Positions 1 to 8,647 of a stretch of 12,060 nt of DNA are shown here, piece by piece. A program made the translations under genes and the position numbers. Each line of letters begins with the position of its first letter. Positions within the stretch are counted from its first letter, which is position 1. This stretch comes from Lachnoclostridium sp. UBA903 (lineage in GTDB: Bacteria > Bacillota > Clostridia > Lachnospirales > Lachnospiraceae): positions 35,655 through 47,714 of the forward strand of contig DBEP01000063.1 of the NCBI GenBank assembly GCA_002294045.1, given 5' to 3'. The notes beneath the pieces were generated by a model. That model was not told the origin of the DNA. It worked only from the letters and a program-made list of their open reading frames with translations, and made no database searches.

Positions 1-1
1 T

Positions 2-37
2 GTTCCTATAATATAACTTATCAGGAACTTTCTTTTA
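2..37. terminator. Stem-loop, possible terminator at the operon end
   Basis: GTTCCT (2-7) pairs with AGGAAC (23-28), extended by ATAA/TTAT with a one-base bulge. It lies about 55 nt past the stop codon of the last operon gene. The T-rich tail visible at 29-36 suits a plus-strand gene from outside the window; whether a T-run follows on the minus strand cannot be seen because the window ends. It may serve convergent genes. Confidence 0.4.
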
Positions 38-83
38 TTATAAAATAAAACCGTGTTTCTATAGTATAACATATTTTACCACA

Positions 84-1955
84 TCACAAGGTATTAATAA
101 ACCAATTTATTAGTTTATCCCATCTGTCCTTCGCTTTATTGATTACCTTCTCCCATCCTTGGAGCCGGTTATCATACAATACGGCATCCGTATCTGCATC
201 CTGGATTACCATGTCCTGAAAAACACCGTCATATACGTCGTCCGCAATATTTCTCTGACTGTAACCGTATTCTCCCCACGCCGATTCCAAATATACATAA
301 CCGGCCTTTGTACTGCTTAAGGCCAGATTTTTTACCGCCGTCTTATTGTCAATCATAACCGTTAAATCATTATCTTTAAGTATAATGTCTACTTTCCGGT
401 TTCCTTCCTCATTAATTTGAAGCTCCGGGATATATTTATCCGCCCCTTCCTCCACAGTTGCCGCACTTTCCTCCAACGGTTTTTCCTGGGGCTCCATCTC
501 CGTTATTTCCGCAAATAATTTGCTCCCTTTTTTATAAATTTTGTATTCAGCCGTCAAGGCCTCCTGCTCCATTTCGTCTTCCGACTTGAATTCAATTCCG
601 TCAAACTCATTTAAGTCAAGATTTATTAATTTGTTTTTGTTTTCCTCAATTATCAGGAAATTGTTCTGTAATTTTACCGATACATATTCTTTCAGGCTGT
701 CATCTGCCCGAAGATAAACTGCCTGGCTGCCTAATTTGTTTCCAATCATGGAAACAGATACCTTAATGTTCTTATAATTTTTACTTTCTTTTAAACGGAG
801 CAATCCGTTACCCTCGGATACGGAGGTAAGAGCAATAACAGAATCCCTGTATTCCGCCGCTCCGTTTATGGTCTCCCATAGCTTTTTCCTGTTTAAATCA
901 CCGTCTTCAAACTTAATATCCGCCCCGGTATCATCATATATCCGCATCAGCAAATGATTGGGATACCAATAAGCCTGGGGCTGCATCCTGGTCAGGTCAT
1001 AAATATCATTCTCATTATTATTGTAAGAATTCCCTTCCCTGTTGAAATTCATGGCAAATAAACGTGTCATACATTCCTGATTGACAGCACTGACCTTTTC
1101 ATTATTTGCATAACTGCCGGTATTGGAATGCATAAGAACATAAACTGCCGGAAGTTTACCCAGTTCTCTGGTATAAACTTCATCCATAAGGTCATAATCC
1201 CCGCTGACCCGGTTCTTCATCTCATCATAGCTTTCCTTTGGAATCTGATTTTCATCCCTGATAAAGTCCATTAAATATTGATTGTAATTCCTTCCCAGAT
1301 ATTTCCTGAGAGCAGAATATTCCAGAGTGCTTAATACTCCCAGATAATGATTATACCTGTCGAATACGTTAATATAGGTAAGACGGTATCCGTTGGTTCC
1401 AAGCTCCCAGAAGGAGCTTTCCTCTAAATTCAGTAAATCTTTCGGGGAAAGGAATTTGGAATCTTTATTGTCAAATTTATCCGCATAGCTTAAGATCGTG
1501 CCGATATTATTATATTTCTCCATGATTTTCTGCGCAAAGATTGCCGTATCCCTCCTGCCGTCCTCAAACATCAGAAACAGGGATTTTTCCGGCAGAGGCG
1601 TTCCGTTATTATAATAGTTTTCAATATCCTCCTGGGTAATGGTAACATAACCGTTATCATATAATACCTTTAAATGCTCATCCAAACGTTTTGTACTAAT
1701 CATGGTTGGTGTGCCGTTTCTGCTCACCGCCAGGTAAGATATGGCAATAAAACCGTTATCTTCACCGGTTACGATATTCTTATCGTTTTTATCATAGGGT
1801 TTGTACTCCTTAAACACAAATAGCGCACGAAATATAATCATAGCCAGTACTGCAAGTATAGCTGCTTCTGCCATGCCTCTGATTATTTTATTTCTGTTTT
1901 TATTTTTATATTTATGATTGGGGGGATTATTTTTATTTCTTTGCAATAAGCTCAT
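84..1955 (-). CDS. Membrane-anchored NodB-like pseudo-deacetylase with C-terminal beta-rich region
   Basis: Last gene of the exopolysaccharide operon, 623 aa. A basic, Asn/Lys-rich cytoplasmic N-terminus is followed by one membrane segment at about residues 28-49, so the rest should face outside. Residues about 69-282 resemble a NodB/PgaB-type deacetylase fold: the first motif reads FEDG (130-133) instead of FDDG, the usual H-x3-H metal site is replaced by GTNGYRL (N188), and a late VLMH (H276) recalls the LxLH motif. Catalysis is therefore doubtful. Residues about 365-600 are beta-rich, and the DNDLTVMIDN...GYVYLES...DGVFQDM pattern recalls LamG-like carbohydrate-binding sandwiches; this is weak. 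The ATG at 1955 is chosen because GAGAGG lies 6 nt upstream. The frame stays open to a GTG at 2084, but that extension only reads through the Lys-rich 3' end of the synthase gene. Likely role: polymer binding or modification at the cell surface. Confidence 0.8.
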   Translation of the reverse strand: MSLLQRNKNNPPNHKYKNKNRNKIIRGMAEAAILAVLAMIIFRALFVFKEYKPYDKNDKNIVTGEDNGFIAISYLAVSRNGTPTMISTKRLDEHLKVLYDNGYVTITQEDIENYYNNGTPLPEKSLFLMFEDGRRDTAIFAQKIMEKYNNIGTILSYADKFDNKDSKFLSPKDLLNLEESSFWELGTNGYRLTYINVFDRYNHYLGVLSTLEYSALRKYLGRNYNQYLMDFIRDENQIPKESYDEMKNRVSGDYDLMDEVYTRELGKLPAVYVLMHSNTGSYANNEKVSAVNQECMTRLFAMNFNREGNSYNNNENDIYDLTRMQPQAYWYPNHLLMRIYDDTGADIKFEDGDLNRKKLWETINGAAEYRDSVIALTSVSEGNGLLRLKESKNYKNIKVSVSMIGNKLGSQAVYLRADDSLKEYVSVKLQNNFLIIEENKNKLINLDLNEFDGIEFKSEDEMEQEALTAEYKIYKKGSKLFAEITEMEPQEKPLEESAATVEEGADKYIPELQINEEGNRKVDIILKDNDLTVMIDNKTAVKNLALSSTKAGYVYLESAWGEYGYSQRNIADDVYDGVFQDMVIQDADTDAVLYDNRLQGWEKVINKAKDRWDKLINWFINTL

Positions 1956-1961
1956 GGAAAA

Positions 1962-1967
1962 CCTCTC
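1962..1967 (-). promoter_or_regulatory. Ribosome binding site deciding the start at 1955
   Basis: GAGAGG on the minus strand lies 6 nt before the ATG at 1955. The alternative starts at 2084 (GTG) and 2081 (ATG) have no comparable purine motif and overlap the synthase gene, so this site favours the 623-residue product. Confidence 0.7.
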
Positions 1968-2010
1968 AGTACTTATTATCAGTCTTTTTATGGAAACCTT
2001 GCTGACGTTT

Positions 2011-3870
2011 TTAAGATTTATTAATTTCTTTTTTAGATTTCTTTTTGGCTTTATCCGCTTTTTCCTTTTGTTCCTTTTCATCACTTGGAGTCATTCGTGT
2101 ACCCCAGGTGGACTTCCAGAAAGTAAACCAGGCAACCGGCATCTGCCATAACAGGACTGCTTCATAATACAGGCAGAACAACATGCCAAACAGCCAGGTG
2201 GAGCTTTTTCTGAGAAGCAGTTGTGCAACGCTCATAAGAGCAGCCATTAAAAATATACCCACCAGAAATGCCGTCGGGAAAACCCTGTGAAACAGCGGTA
2301 CATATATTAAATTATAGAGGACAACAATCGGTGCAGCAACGGGTACAATTAATCCCATATAAAAGGTAAGTGCAGCAAAGGGCTCTTTCTTCCACATAAA
2401 TTTTCCGGCAAGCAGGGACTCCCGGAGCCAGGAACGTTTCCACCGCATCTGCTGCTTTAAAAATACTTTATACTGGCTTGGGACGACAGTGGAACAAACC
2501 GCTGAATCCTGATACCCGGTTCTGTAATTCCTTAATACAAAATTCGTCATAGCTCTGTCGTCGCCAAAAGTTGCCTTTTGCCCTAAAAAGCTCTGATTCA
2601 GCCAGGCCCTCCTGTTTTTCAGTACGATTTCCTTCCGATAGCATGCCAAAGGACCGGATAAACAGGTGACCGTATCAAAATAGGCTTCCGAAGCCTTCAT
2701 AATCCGAAAGGCAATATAATAACGGACCGCCTGCATTTTAGTCAAACTGTTGGTATATGTATTGGCTACATCCGTCCGGCCTGCCACACCACCCATTTTA
2801 GGGTCCTTAAAGGGCTGTACCAAATGTCTTATGGCAAAGGGATTTAAAAAACTGTCAGAATCTACAAATACAACGAGAGCATGTTTTGCTTCCTCCACCC
2901 CTCTTGCAAGAGCTTCCCGTTTGCCTGCGTTTTTCTTCTGTACAATAACTTTAACCCTGTCCTCAGCACTGAATTGTTTCCCTTCCTTGTGCAGTCTGGC
3001 TACAATTTCCTCAATTTTTTCCACAGACTTGTCCGAAGAACAGTCATCAATAATAATTACTTCCAGTTTATCAATGGAATAGTCCTGATTTACACAGCTT
3101 AATATAGTTTTCTGTATCCATTCTTCTTCATTAAAGCAGGGAATTAATATGGATACTCCCGGCGAATAATCCATATCCACCGGTACCTCACGGTATAAAA
3201 ATCCGAAAAGATATTTGCTGAGCAAAAAAGTGGCCGCAATAATGCTGTATAAATACAGCCATTTATTAAACTTAAAATAGATTACGCTTTCTGCCCGCAT
3301 CAGAGTAATAAAACCTATAATAAAAAATAACAGCAGACTTGAAATCATTAAGGTGTATCTTCCTTTTTTTAAATCGGAATAAGCAGACAAGCCTTGTTCA
3401 AAGGCTAACCCGCAGAAATACACACCTTCCGGTTCCTTTTGAATCCTGGCTATTTTGGCAGGAATTCTCACCTTCATCTCCATGCCTTCCGGCATGGAAC
3501 CCGGCGTAATCTCAAATTTCAACCGGATTTTGTCCGTATGCTTCATATATTCAACATCTGCTTTATTATCAATCCGCAATAAAATACCTGTCATGGAGAT
3601 ATCAATGCCGTAACAGTGAAATACTCTTTTCTCTTTTTTCTTTATACAGGTTACTTCTACTCTGTAATTTACTTTATACCGGATACCTGCCTGCTGGTTT
3701 TTAACAAAATCATTCACATTACCGGCGTCTTTCTTTACATACCGGCCGCCCCGCCGGTCCCTGTTAGTTCGGGTATTGGATTTATCCGGCACGTTGGCAA
3801 GCAGACGTCTGTCATCCTTCACCTGTAAAAGTACTTCCTGGCTGGTTTTATTTTTAACAATTGCTTTCAT
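2011..3870 (-). CDS. PilZ-domain processive family 2 glycosyltransferase (hyaluronan-synthase-like)
   Basis: Predicted inner-membrane polysaccharide synthase, 619 aa, third gene of the operon. Residues about 62-160 form a PilZ domain, the usual cyclic-di-GMP receptor: the D-I-S-M-T-G box is at 90-95, and the upstream arginine motif reads K66-V-N-Y-R70, with Lys where RxxxR has its first Arg (R64 is nearby). Two membrane segments follow (about 172-191 and 204-225). The GT-A domain has VSILIPCFNE (239-248), DD (275-276), NAGKREAL (314-321), the metal-binding DSD (337-339), SGP (405-407), GDD (436-438) and QQMRW (473-477, the QxxRW mark of processive synthases). GDDRxxTN and QQxRW resemble hyaluronan and chitin synthases more than BcsA. 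About three C-terminal membrane segments (500-585) precede a Lys-rich tail. The start ATG is 21 nt after the deacetylase stop, with only a weak GGG-type ribosome site. The donor sugar is not determined by sequence. Confidence 0.92.
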   Translation of the reverse strand: MKAIVKNKTSQEVLLQVKDDRRLLANVPDKSNTRTNRDRRGGRYVKKDAGNVNDFVKNQQAGIRYKVNYRVEVTCIKKKEKRVFHCYGIDISMTGILLRIDNKADVEYMKHTDKIRLKFEITPGSMPEGMEMKVRIPAKIARIQKEPEGVYFCGLAFEQGLSAYSDLKKGRYTLMISSLLLFFIIGFITLMRAESVIYFKFNKWLYLYSIIAATFLLSKYLFGFLYREVPVDMDYSPGVSILIPCFNEEEWIQKTILSCVNQDYSIDKLEVIIIDDCSSDKSVEKIEEIVARLHKEGKQFSAEDRVKVIVQKKNAGKREALARGVEEAKHALVVFVDSDSFLNPFAIRHLVQPFKDPKMGGVAGRTDVANTYTNSLTKMQAVRYYIAFRIMKASEAYFDTVTCLSGPLACYRKEIVLKNRRAWLNQSFLGQKATFGDDRAMTNFVLRNYRTGYQDSAVCSTVVPSQYKVFLKQQMRWKRSWLRESLLAGKFMWKKEPFAALTFYMGLIVPVAAPIVVLYNLIYVPLFHRVFPTAFLVGIFLMAALMSVAQLLLRKSSTWLFGMLFCLYYEAVLLWQMPVAWFTFWKSTWGTRMTPSDEKEQKEKADKAKKKSKKEINKS

Positions 3871-3891
3871 AATTTATAAATTCCCGTTCCT

Positions 3892-6800
3892 TTACTTTTC
3901 ACTCTGTTCTTCTCCGGAAAGGTACTGGCTTAATTTGGCAAAGTGGTATCCCTCTTCCAAAAGCTTTGGGATCGCGATATCCAATGCCTCTGCGGTTATG
4001 TCATTTTCTCCTGTGGGTGTGGTACTGTCGTCGGACATATGCAGAATCAAAATGCTTCCGTTCTGTAAAGTTGTTTTAGTGCCGTTTTCTTTAGGCATAC
4101 CGTATAAAATCTGATTTGCCAATTCTTCGGCGTCGTTCATCTCATAATCGTGGGTACTGAAATCACCGCTTACGATATAGTCAAAACCCATATCTAAAAT
4201 AGTTTCCATTCCAACTTTACTCATAGCAAGCGTCGGCGGCCGGAAAATTTTATTTAACGCCGGAATGCCGTCTGTTTTTATATCCCCGATAACGGACTGG
4301 AGCTTGTTATAGGAAAGGCGCAAATCCTCTTTTCTGACGGCGGCTTCCGCAGCGGTTATGGAAGTATACCTGGCAGTAAAATCATCCTCTCCCTGTGCAT
4401 TGTTGGAATTTGCAAAGGGCAAATGCTCGTCGGAATGGCTGCCTACATCATGTCCTTCTTCTGCAATTGCTCTCAGCAGATTCGGGTTGGAAGCAATATG
4501 GTTGGTACGGATAAAGAAATCCGCCTTAATACCATATTTTCTAAGTACATATAGAATTTGATTAATCGGTTTATCCGATCCCCAGTCATCAAAGGTTAGG
4601 AACAGGACTTTATCTTCGGTAAAAGTGCCTGTACTGTTTAGACCTGCCCGTTCCTCCTCCGTAAATCCCGGCAGGGTATTGGAGGTACTGACATTCGGAT
4701 TTCCGATATACCTTTTTTGCAGATAGGAAAACATATCATCGGAGGACATATTTTCAAGATATCCGGGATAAATTTTATCCTTAACCGACGGCAATATATT
4801 TACTGCCGCAACCGGATATTCATATACATACCGACTGTTTAACAGATTTTTCAGGGTTTCCAGCCGGTAGGAAGAACCATTGTCTTTTATTTCATCCTTA
4901 AATGCAACCGTATTCATTCTGTTTTCGGCAAATTCCAGCATCAGCCTGCCTATAAGAGAAGCATCTTCATAAAAATCCAAGCGGAAAAATACTATATACC
5001 CCCGGCGTGTGCTGATATTTCCTTCATTAAAAACATATTGATTTACCTGCTCTAAGGTACCCTGCTTTCCTACTTTTGAACTGGCAAAGGATATATCCTG
5101 CCATACAACCGTGCATCCGGTACTGGATACCGCCTCCAGTATTTCATCGGTCATATCAATCATATAGGCATATCTTACTAAAGTGGGTTTTTTGCCGCTT
5201 AGTTTTTCCACCCCTTCCTGAATGGTCAGAATACTGTCGCATACCGTATAATAATTGATTTCAGCAGAGGCTTCCAGGCATATTTCTATCTCATGTCCGG
5301 CTGCCGCAATCTGCCGGATATAGTCTTCGTCATATTTAATTTCTTCTTCCGTAACAAAGAAAGTGCCTTTTGCATCCAGCTCGTCCAATTTATTCAGAAC
5401 ATCCTTTAAAACCTTGGTATTTCTGACACCGGTAAAGGTATAGCTTAAAGCCTGCTCCGTCGTATAAACCGTACTGATTTCCTTTGCCAGTGCTCCTTTA
5501 TTCTTTTTTCGCAGCTCTTCTATTTGTTTTTTCCTGCCGTCCTCCGAATTTTGGGATTTGATTGCAGACTTGCTGCCGCCGGCAGAGATACCGGCTGCCG
5601 CTTTTATAGAATCGCCCAGGGGATTTACCATTTCTACCGAACGGTTTGCAATTAAAGCTCTTATACTGCAAATTTCAAAATTTCTTTCCTTCAGCAGACC
5701 GAAGGTATGCTTTACTACCTGTAATAGGTCCTGATAATAATCCAGACGGAAAAAAATAATATCTCCATTCTGAAATCCGTTTTTATAATATTCCATAATA
5801 TCCTTTACAGATTTATCTTTATCGGTAACCGGGTTTTTACTATAGGTCACCAGGGAATATTCCAGGGCAGAAGCAGCCTCCCGTATTAAATTATTATATT
5901 TACCGTAAACCGGCATAAACAGCTCCGTCTGAATACCGAACTTTTCCTCCAATAGCTTGCCGCACTTATAAATCTCAAAGCACACTTCGTCAAACCCCAT
6001 GGAAATAAGCTCCCCGCCAGTCATACCTCCGTTGCCTATTTGGTGTCCCTCATTAATAATTCTGCGGATTCTGTCTTCATAATTCAGTATATCATTTCCT
6101 GTAACAAAAAAAGTTGCCCGTAAGCCGTTTTCTTTTAAAAACACCAGTATTTCCTCAAGCCTGTCTTCCTCCTGAATCCCCCGGAAGGAAAAGGAGATTA
6201 AATTCTCTCCCGTTATTACCTTGGTATATACTTTTGCCAGAGTACCGCCGTTTTTCTCTCTCAAATCTTTAAAATCCATTGAGAAATCCATATCTTCATA
6301 ATCCGGCAGTTCTTCAGCAAACACCGTTTTATAGTTTGTTTCGTCCAATGCCAGTAATATCCAGTCCAGTATTTGGAGCAGTCTTTCCTCTTTTGCAAGA
6401 GCAGTCTTATCTTCTGCTTTTCCGGCGGCATCCGGCTGTTTATCTTCAGCCGGTGCGGCAGACACCTCTTTGGGTTCATATTCTTCTTCATCCAGGGCGC
6501 CGTCCAGTTTAATGGTTAATATGGTACCGTAATTCAGGGCATTTATGTAATCAAGTACCTGGCCGTAACCGGTAAAACTTTGGTAACTGATAAAATGTCC
6601 GCTGCTTACTGCCATTTTATTGCCGGAGGCATAAGCCGCCTTAAGTACCCCGGAAGTATATGTGGTTCCGTTACATAACACAAGCTCCGGAAACTGTCCC
6701 GTTAATTTCTCTATAATATCGTTTGTCCTGCTGAAATCCGTTACCAGCTGTTCCTGAGTATATTCCTCCATATGTTTTAAACCCGACAGGGTATTGCTGC

Positions 6801-7188
6801 CAAACTTATGTCCATCCTCTGCCATATGCCGTACGGTTTCCGAATCCTCTGCCGCCGGAATTCCAGGCAGGAAAAAGGTGCCTTTTCTGCCGTATTCCGA
6901 CATTAAATCAAGAATTTTATCATTCGTCCCGGAATCGGACAAACCCTTAAAGGTTAAAGCAATCACTTTTTCCGTAGTCTGAACATCCGTTACGATTTCA
7001 GCCTCCGGAGAATCGGTTTTTAATTGTTCCATAGCATTGTCAATTAAACCGGAAGCATCATAATGAAATAAGCTTTCTGTTTTTTCATTTTTTAATTTTG
7101 ATTTTATGACCAGCAGACCCAGTATTCCAAACAGTGCACATATGAAAAAAATGCCGCCTGCCAGTATTATTTTTTTCCGTTTTCCCAT
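3892..7188 (-). CDS. Membrane-anchored protein with four tandem NodB domains, one predicted active
   Basis: Second gene of the operon, 1098 aa. An N-terminal signal-anchor (MGKRKK, then a hydrophobic stretch at about 6-30) places the rest outside the membrane. Four NodB-fold repeats follow at about 73-233, 326-513, 576-768 and 858-1088, separated by charged, Lys/Glu/Ala-rich linkers. Only repeat 4 has the full catalytic set of carbohydrate esterase family 4: TFDDWGSD (865-872, with D867 and D868), HSDEH (H918, H922), FRPP (R983), SGDFSTHD (D1009) and LILH (H1050). Repeats 1-3 lack the aspartates and histidines and instead read TFKG, SFRG and TFTG at motif 1. Predicted role: N-deacetylation of the nascent or surface polysaccharide, with repeats 1-3 as binding or scaffold modules. 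ATG 7188 is preferred over TTG 7224, which lies inside the dehydrogenase gene, because GGAGG lies 9 nt upstream. Typical CE4 proteins have a single NodB domain and are far shorter. Confidence 0.93.
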   Translation of the reverse strand: MGKRKKIILAGGIFFICALFGILGLLVIKSKLKNEKTESLFHYDASGLIDNAMEQLKTDSPEAEIVTDVQTTEKVIALTFKGLSDSGTNDKILDLMSEYGRKGTFFLPGIPAAEDSETVRHMAEDGHKFGSNTLSGLKHMEEYTQEQLVTDFSRTNDIIEKLTGQFPELVLCNGTTYTSGVLKAAYASGNKMAVSSGHFISYQSFTGYGQVLDYINALNYGTILTIKLDGALDEEEYEPKEVSAAPAEDKQPDAAGKAEDKTALAKEERLLQILDWILLALDETNYKTVFAEELPDYEDMDFSMDFKDLREKNGGTLAKVYTKVITGENLISFSFRGIQEEDRLEEILVFLKENGLRATFFVTGNDILNYEDRIRRIINEGHQIGNGGMTGGELISMGFDEVCFEIYKCGKLLEEKFGIQTELFMPVYGKYNNLIREAASALEYSLVTYSKNPVTDKDKSVKDIMEYYKNGFQNGDIIFFRLDYYQDLLQVVKHTFGLLKERNFEICSIRALIANRSVEMVNPLGDSIKAAAGISAGGSKSAIKSQNSEDGRKKQIEELRKKNKGALAKEISTVYTTEQALSYTFTGVRNTKVLKDVLNKLDELDAKGTFFVTEEEIKYDEDYIRQIAAAGHEIEICLEASAEINYYTVCDSILTIQEGVEKLSGKKPTLVRYAYMIDMTDEILEAVSSTGCTVVWQDISFASSKVGKQGTLEQVNQYVFNEGNISTRRGYIVFFRLDFYEDASLIGRLMLEFAENRMNTVAFKDEIKDNGSSYRLETLKNLLNSRYVYEYPVAAVNILPSVKDKIYPGYLENMSSDDMFSYLQKRYIGNPNVSTSNTLPGFTEEERAGLNSTGTFTEDKVLFLTFDDWGSDKPINQILYVLRKYGIKADFFIRTNHIASNPNLLRAIAEEGHDVGSHSDEHLPFANSNNAQGEDDFTARYTSITAAEAAVRKEDLRLSYNKLQSVIGDIKTDGIPALNKIFRPPTLAMSKVGMETILDMGFDYIVSGDFSTHDYEMNDAEELANQILYGMPKENGTKTTLQNGSILILHMSDDSTTPTGENDITAEALDIAIPKLLEEGYHFAKLSQYLSGEEQSEK

Positions 7189-7197
7189 TATGCCTGT

Positions 7198-7202
7198 CCT
7201 CC
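7198..7202 (-). promoter_or_regulatory. Ribosome binding site deciding the start at 7188
   Basis: GGAGG on the minus strand, 9 nt before the ATG at 7188, in the 23-nt gap after the dehydrogenase stop codon. It supports the 1098-residue product over a TTG start at 7224, which would overlap the upstream gene and put twelve polar residues before the signal-anchor. Confidence 0.85.
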
Positions 7203-7211
7203 GTATTGTGC

Positions 7212-8537
7212 CTAAAGGCTCCAATAAGTATAGCCGGCGTTCTCCAATTCCTCTTTGTCGAAAATATTCTTAACATCAATCAGAATTTTATTTCCGCCGG
7301 TCTCATCCTTATACATGGTTTTAAGCTGTTTTAGGGATATTTTCTTAAATTCACTATGGGCAACAGCGAATATAATGCAGTCCGCATCTCTGACCTCCTC
7401 TGGCTTTATCAGTTCAATCTGATAGGCCCGTCGAACCTCTTCTTCGTCAGCAACCGGGTCCGCAATTTTAACATCCGCATTATACTCCTGCAATCTTTTA
7501 ATGATATCCTCTACTTTGGAATTCCTTATATCCGGGCAGTTTTCCTTAAAAGTAATACCCATAACATATATATTTGCTGTTTTTACCAGCTTATTGGCCA
7601 TTACTAACTTTTTTATAACAATATCGCCTATGAAAAAGCCCATGTCATTGTTAATCTTTCTGCCGGATAAAATAATCTGGGAATGGTAGCCAAGACATTC
7701 CGCCTGATAGATAAAATAATAGGGATCCACTCCTATACAGTGGCCCCCAACCAAACCAGGAGTAAACCCCAGAGCATTCCACTTTGTATTCATGGCATCA
7801 ATTACTTCCTTGGTATGAATATTCATTTTCTCAAATACCATGGCAAGCTCATTCATAAACGCAATGTTAATATCTCTTTGGGCATTTTCCACCAGTTTTG
7901 CCGCCTCCGCAACCTTTATGCTGCCTGCCTTGTATACTCCGGCATCAATGATTAATTCATAAACCGAAGCAATTATATTCCTTGCTTCCTCATCAATTCC
8001 GGATACGATTTTCACAATATTATTTAACCGGTGAATTTTATCTCCGGGATTAATTCTCTCCGGTGAATAACCGACTTTAAAATCCCTGCCGCAAATCAGC
8101 CCGGATTCCTTTTCTAAAATAGGAATGCAGACCTCTTCGGTAACACCGGGATAAACTGTAGATTCAAAGACCACAATACTGTCTTTTGAAAGATTCCTCC
8201 CTACTATTTCACAGGCTCTTGTTACCGGGGTCAAATCCGGTGTTTTGTCCGCATTTACCGGTGTCGGTACTGTTATGACAAGAAACCCGGCTTCCTTTAA
8301 CTTCTCTTCCGAACAGGTAAATTCCACAGAAGAATTTCTGATTTCTTCACTTCCGACTTCCTTCGTTGGGTCCTGTCCCCTAAGGTACTGTAAAATCTTT
8401 TCCCTGCTAATATCAAAGCCAATGGTTTTAGCCTTTTTCGAAAAAGCAACTGCAATCGGAAGCCCTACATAACCCAAACCGATTACAGCTACTTTTATTA
8501 CACCATTGCAAATATTATAATAGAATTCTTTATCCAT
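7212..8537 (-). CDS. UDP-N-acetylhexosamine 6-dehydrogenase, TviB/WbpO-type
   Basis: First gene of the operon, 441 aa, full length for the UDP-glucose/GDP-mannose dehydrogenase superfamily. These enzymes oxidise C6 of a UDP-sugar to a carboxylate in two NAD-dependent steps. Seen: the Rossmann motif GLGYVG (20-25), VPTPV (90-94), ESTVYPG (125-131), GYSPERINPGDK (156-167), KLVEN (K214, N218), the catalytic cysteine in GGHCIGVDP (C267) and GITFKENCPDIRN (K331). The ESTVYPGVTEEVC and SPERINPGDK blocks are typical of TviB, WbpA and WbpO, which act on UDP-GlcNAc or UDP-GalNAc, rather than of UDP-glucose dehydrogenases. The likely product is therefore UDP-GlcNAcA or UDP-GalNAcA; which one cannot be told. 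The ATG at 8537 is preferred: GAGG lies 8 nt upstream, whereas V13 (GTG), where the family usually begins, has no ribosome site. It should provide the precursor for the synthase two genes downstream. Confidence 0.93.
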   Translation of the reverse strand: MDKEFYYNICNGVIKVAVIGLGYVGLPIAVAFSKKAKTIGFDISREKILQYLRGQDPTKEVGSEEIRNSSVEFTCSEEKLKEAGFLVITVPTPVNADKTPDLTPVTRACEIVGRNLSKDSIVVFESTVYPGVTEEVCIPILEKESGLICGRDFKVGYSPERINPGDKIHRLNNIVKIVSGIDEEARNIIASVYELIIDAGVYKAGSIKVAEAAKLVENAQRDINIAFMNELAMVFEKMNIHTKEVIDAMNTKWNALGFTPGLVGGHCIGVDPYYFIYQAECLGYHSQIILSGRKINNDMGFFIGDIVIKKLVMANKLVKTANIYVMGITFKENCPDIRNSKVEDIIKRLQEYNADVKIADPVADEEEVRRAYQIELIKPEEVRDADCIIFAVAHSEFKKISLKQLKTMYKDETGGNKILIDVKNIFDKEELENAGYTYWSL

Positions 8538-8545
8538 AAAATCAT

Positions 8546-8549
8546 CCTC
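8546..8549 (-). promoter_or_regulatory. Ribosome binding site of the dehydrogenase gene
   Basis: AGAGG on the minus strand with GAGG ending 8 nt before the ATG at 8537. It supports translation from this ATG and retention of the 12 residues before the usual family start. Confidence 0.65.
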
Positions 8550-8647
8550 TGTCTAAGTTCATTTGCCAATATACTTTGTAAAGATATAAGCTATATTCTG
8601 TTGTTTTTCTACATAAATCAAGTAATCAGTACTTTATTCCTAATAGA

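Noticed and set aside
7356..7955. Plus-strand open frames opposite the dehydrogenase and other operon genes
   Set aside because: They lie opposite strongly supported coding sequence, lack ribosome sites and show no domain motifs.
8538..8641. Cyclic-di-GMP riboswitch in the operon leader
   Set aside because: The leader is AT-rich, has only short weak stems and lacks the conserved GEMM core sequences.
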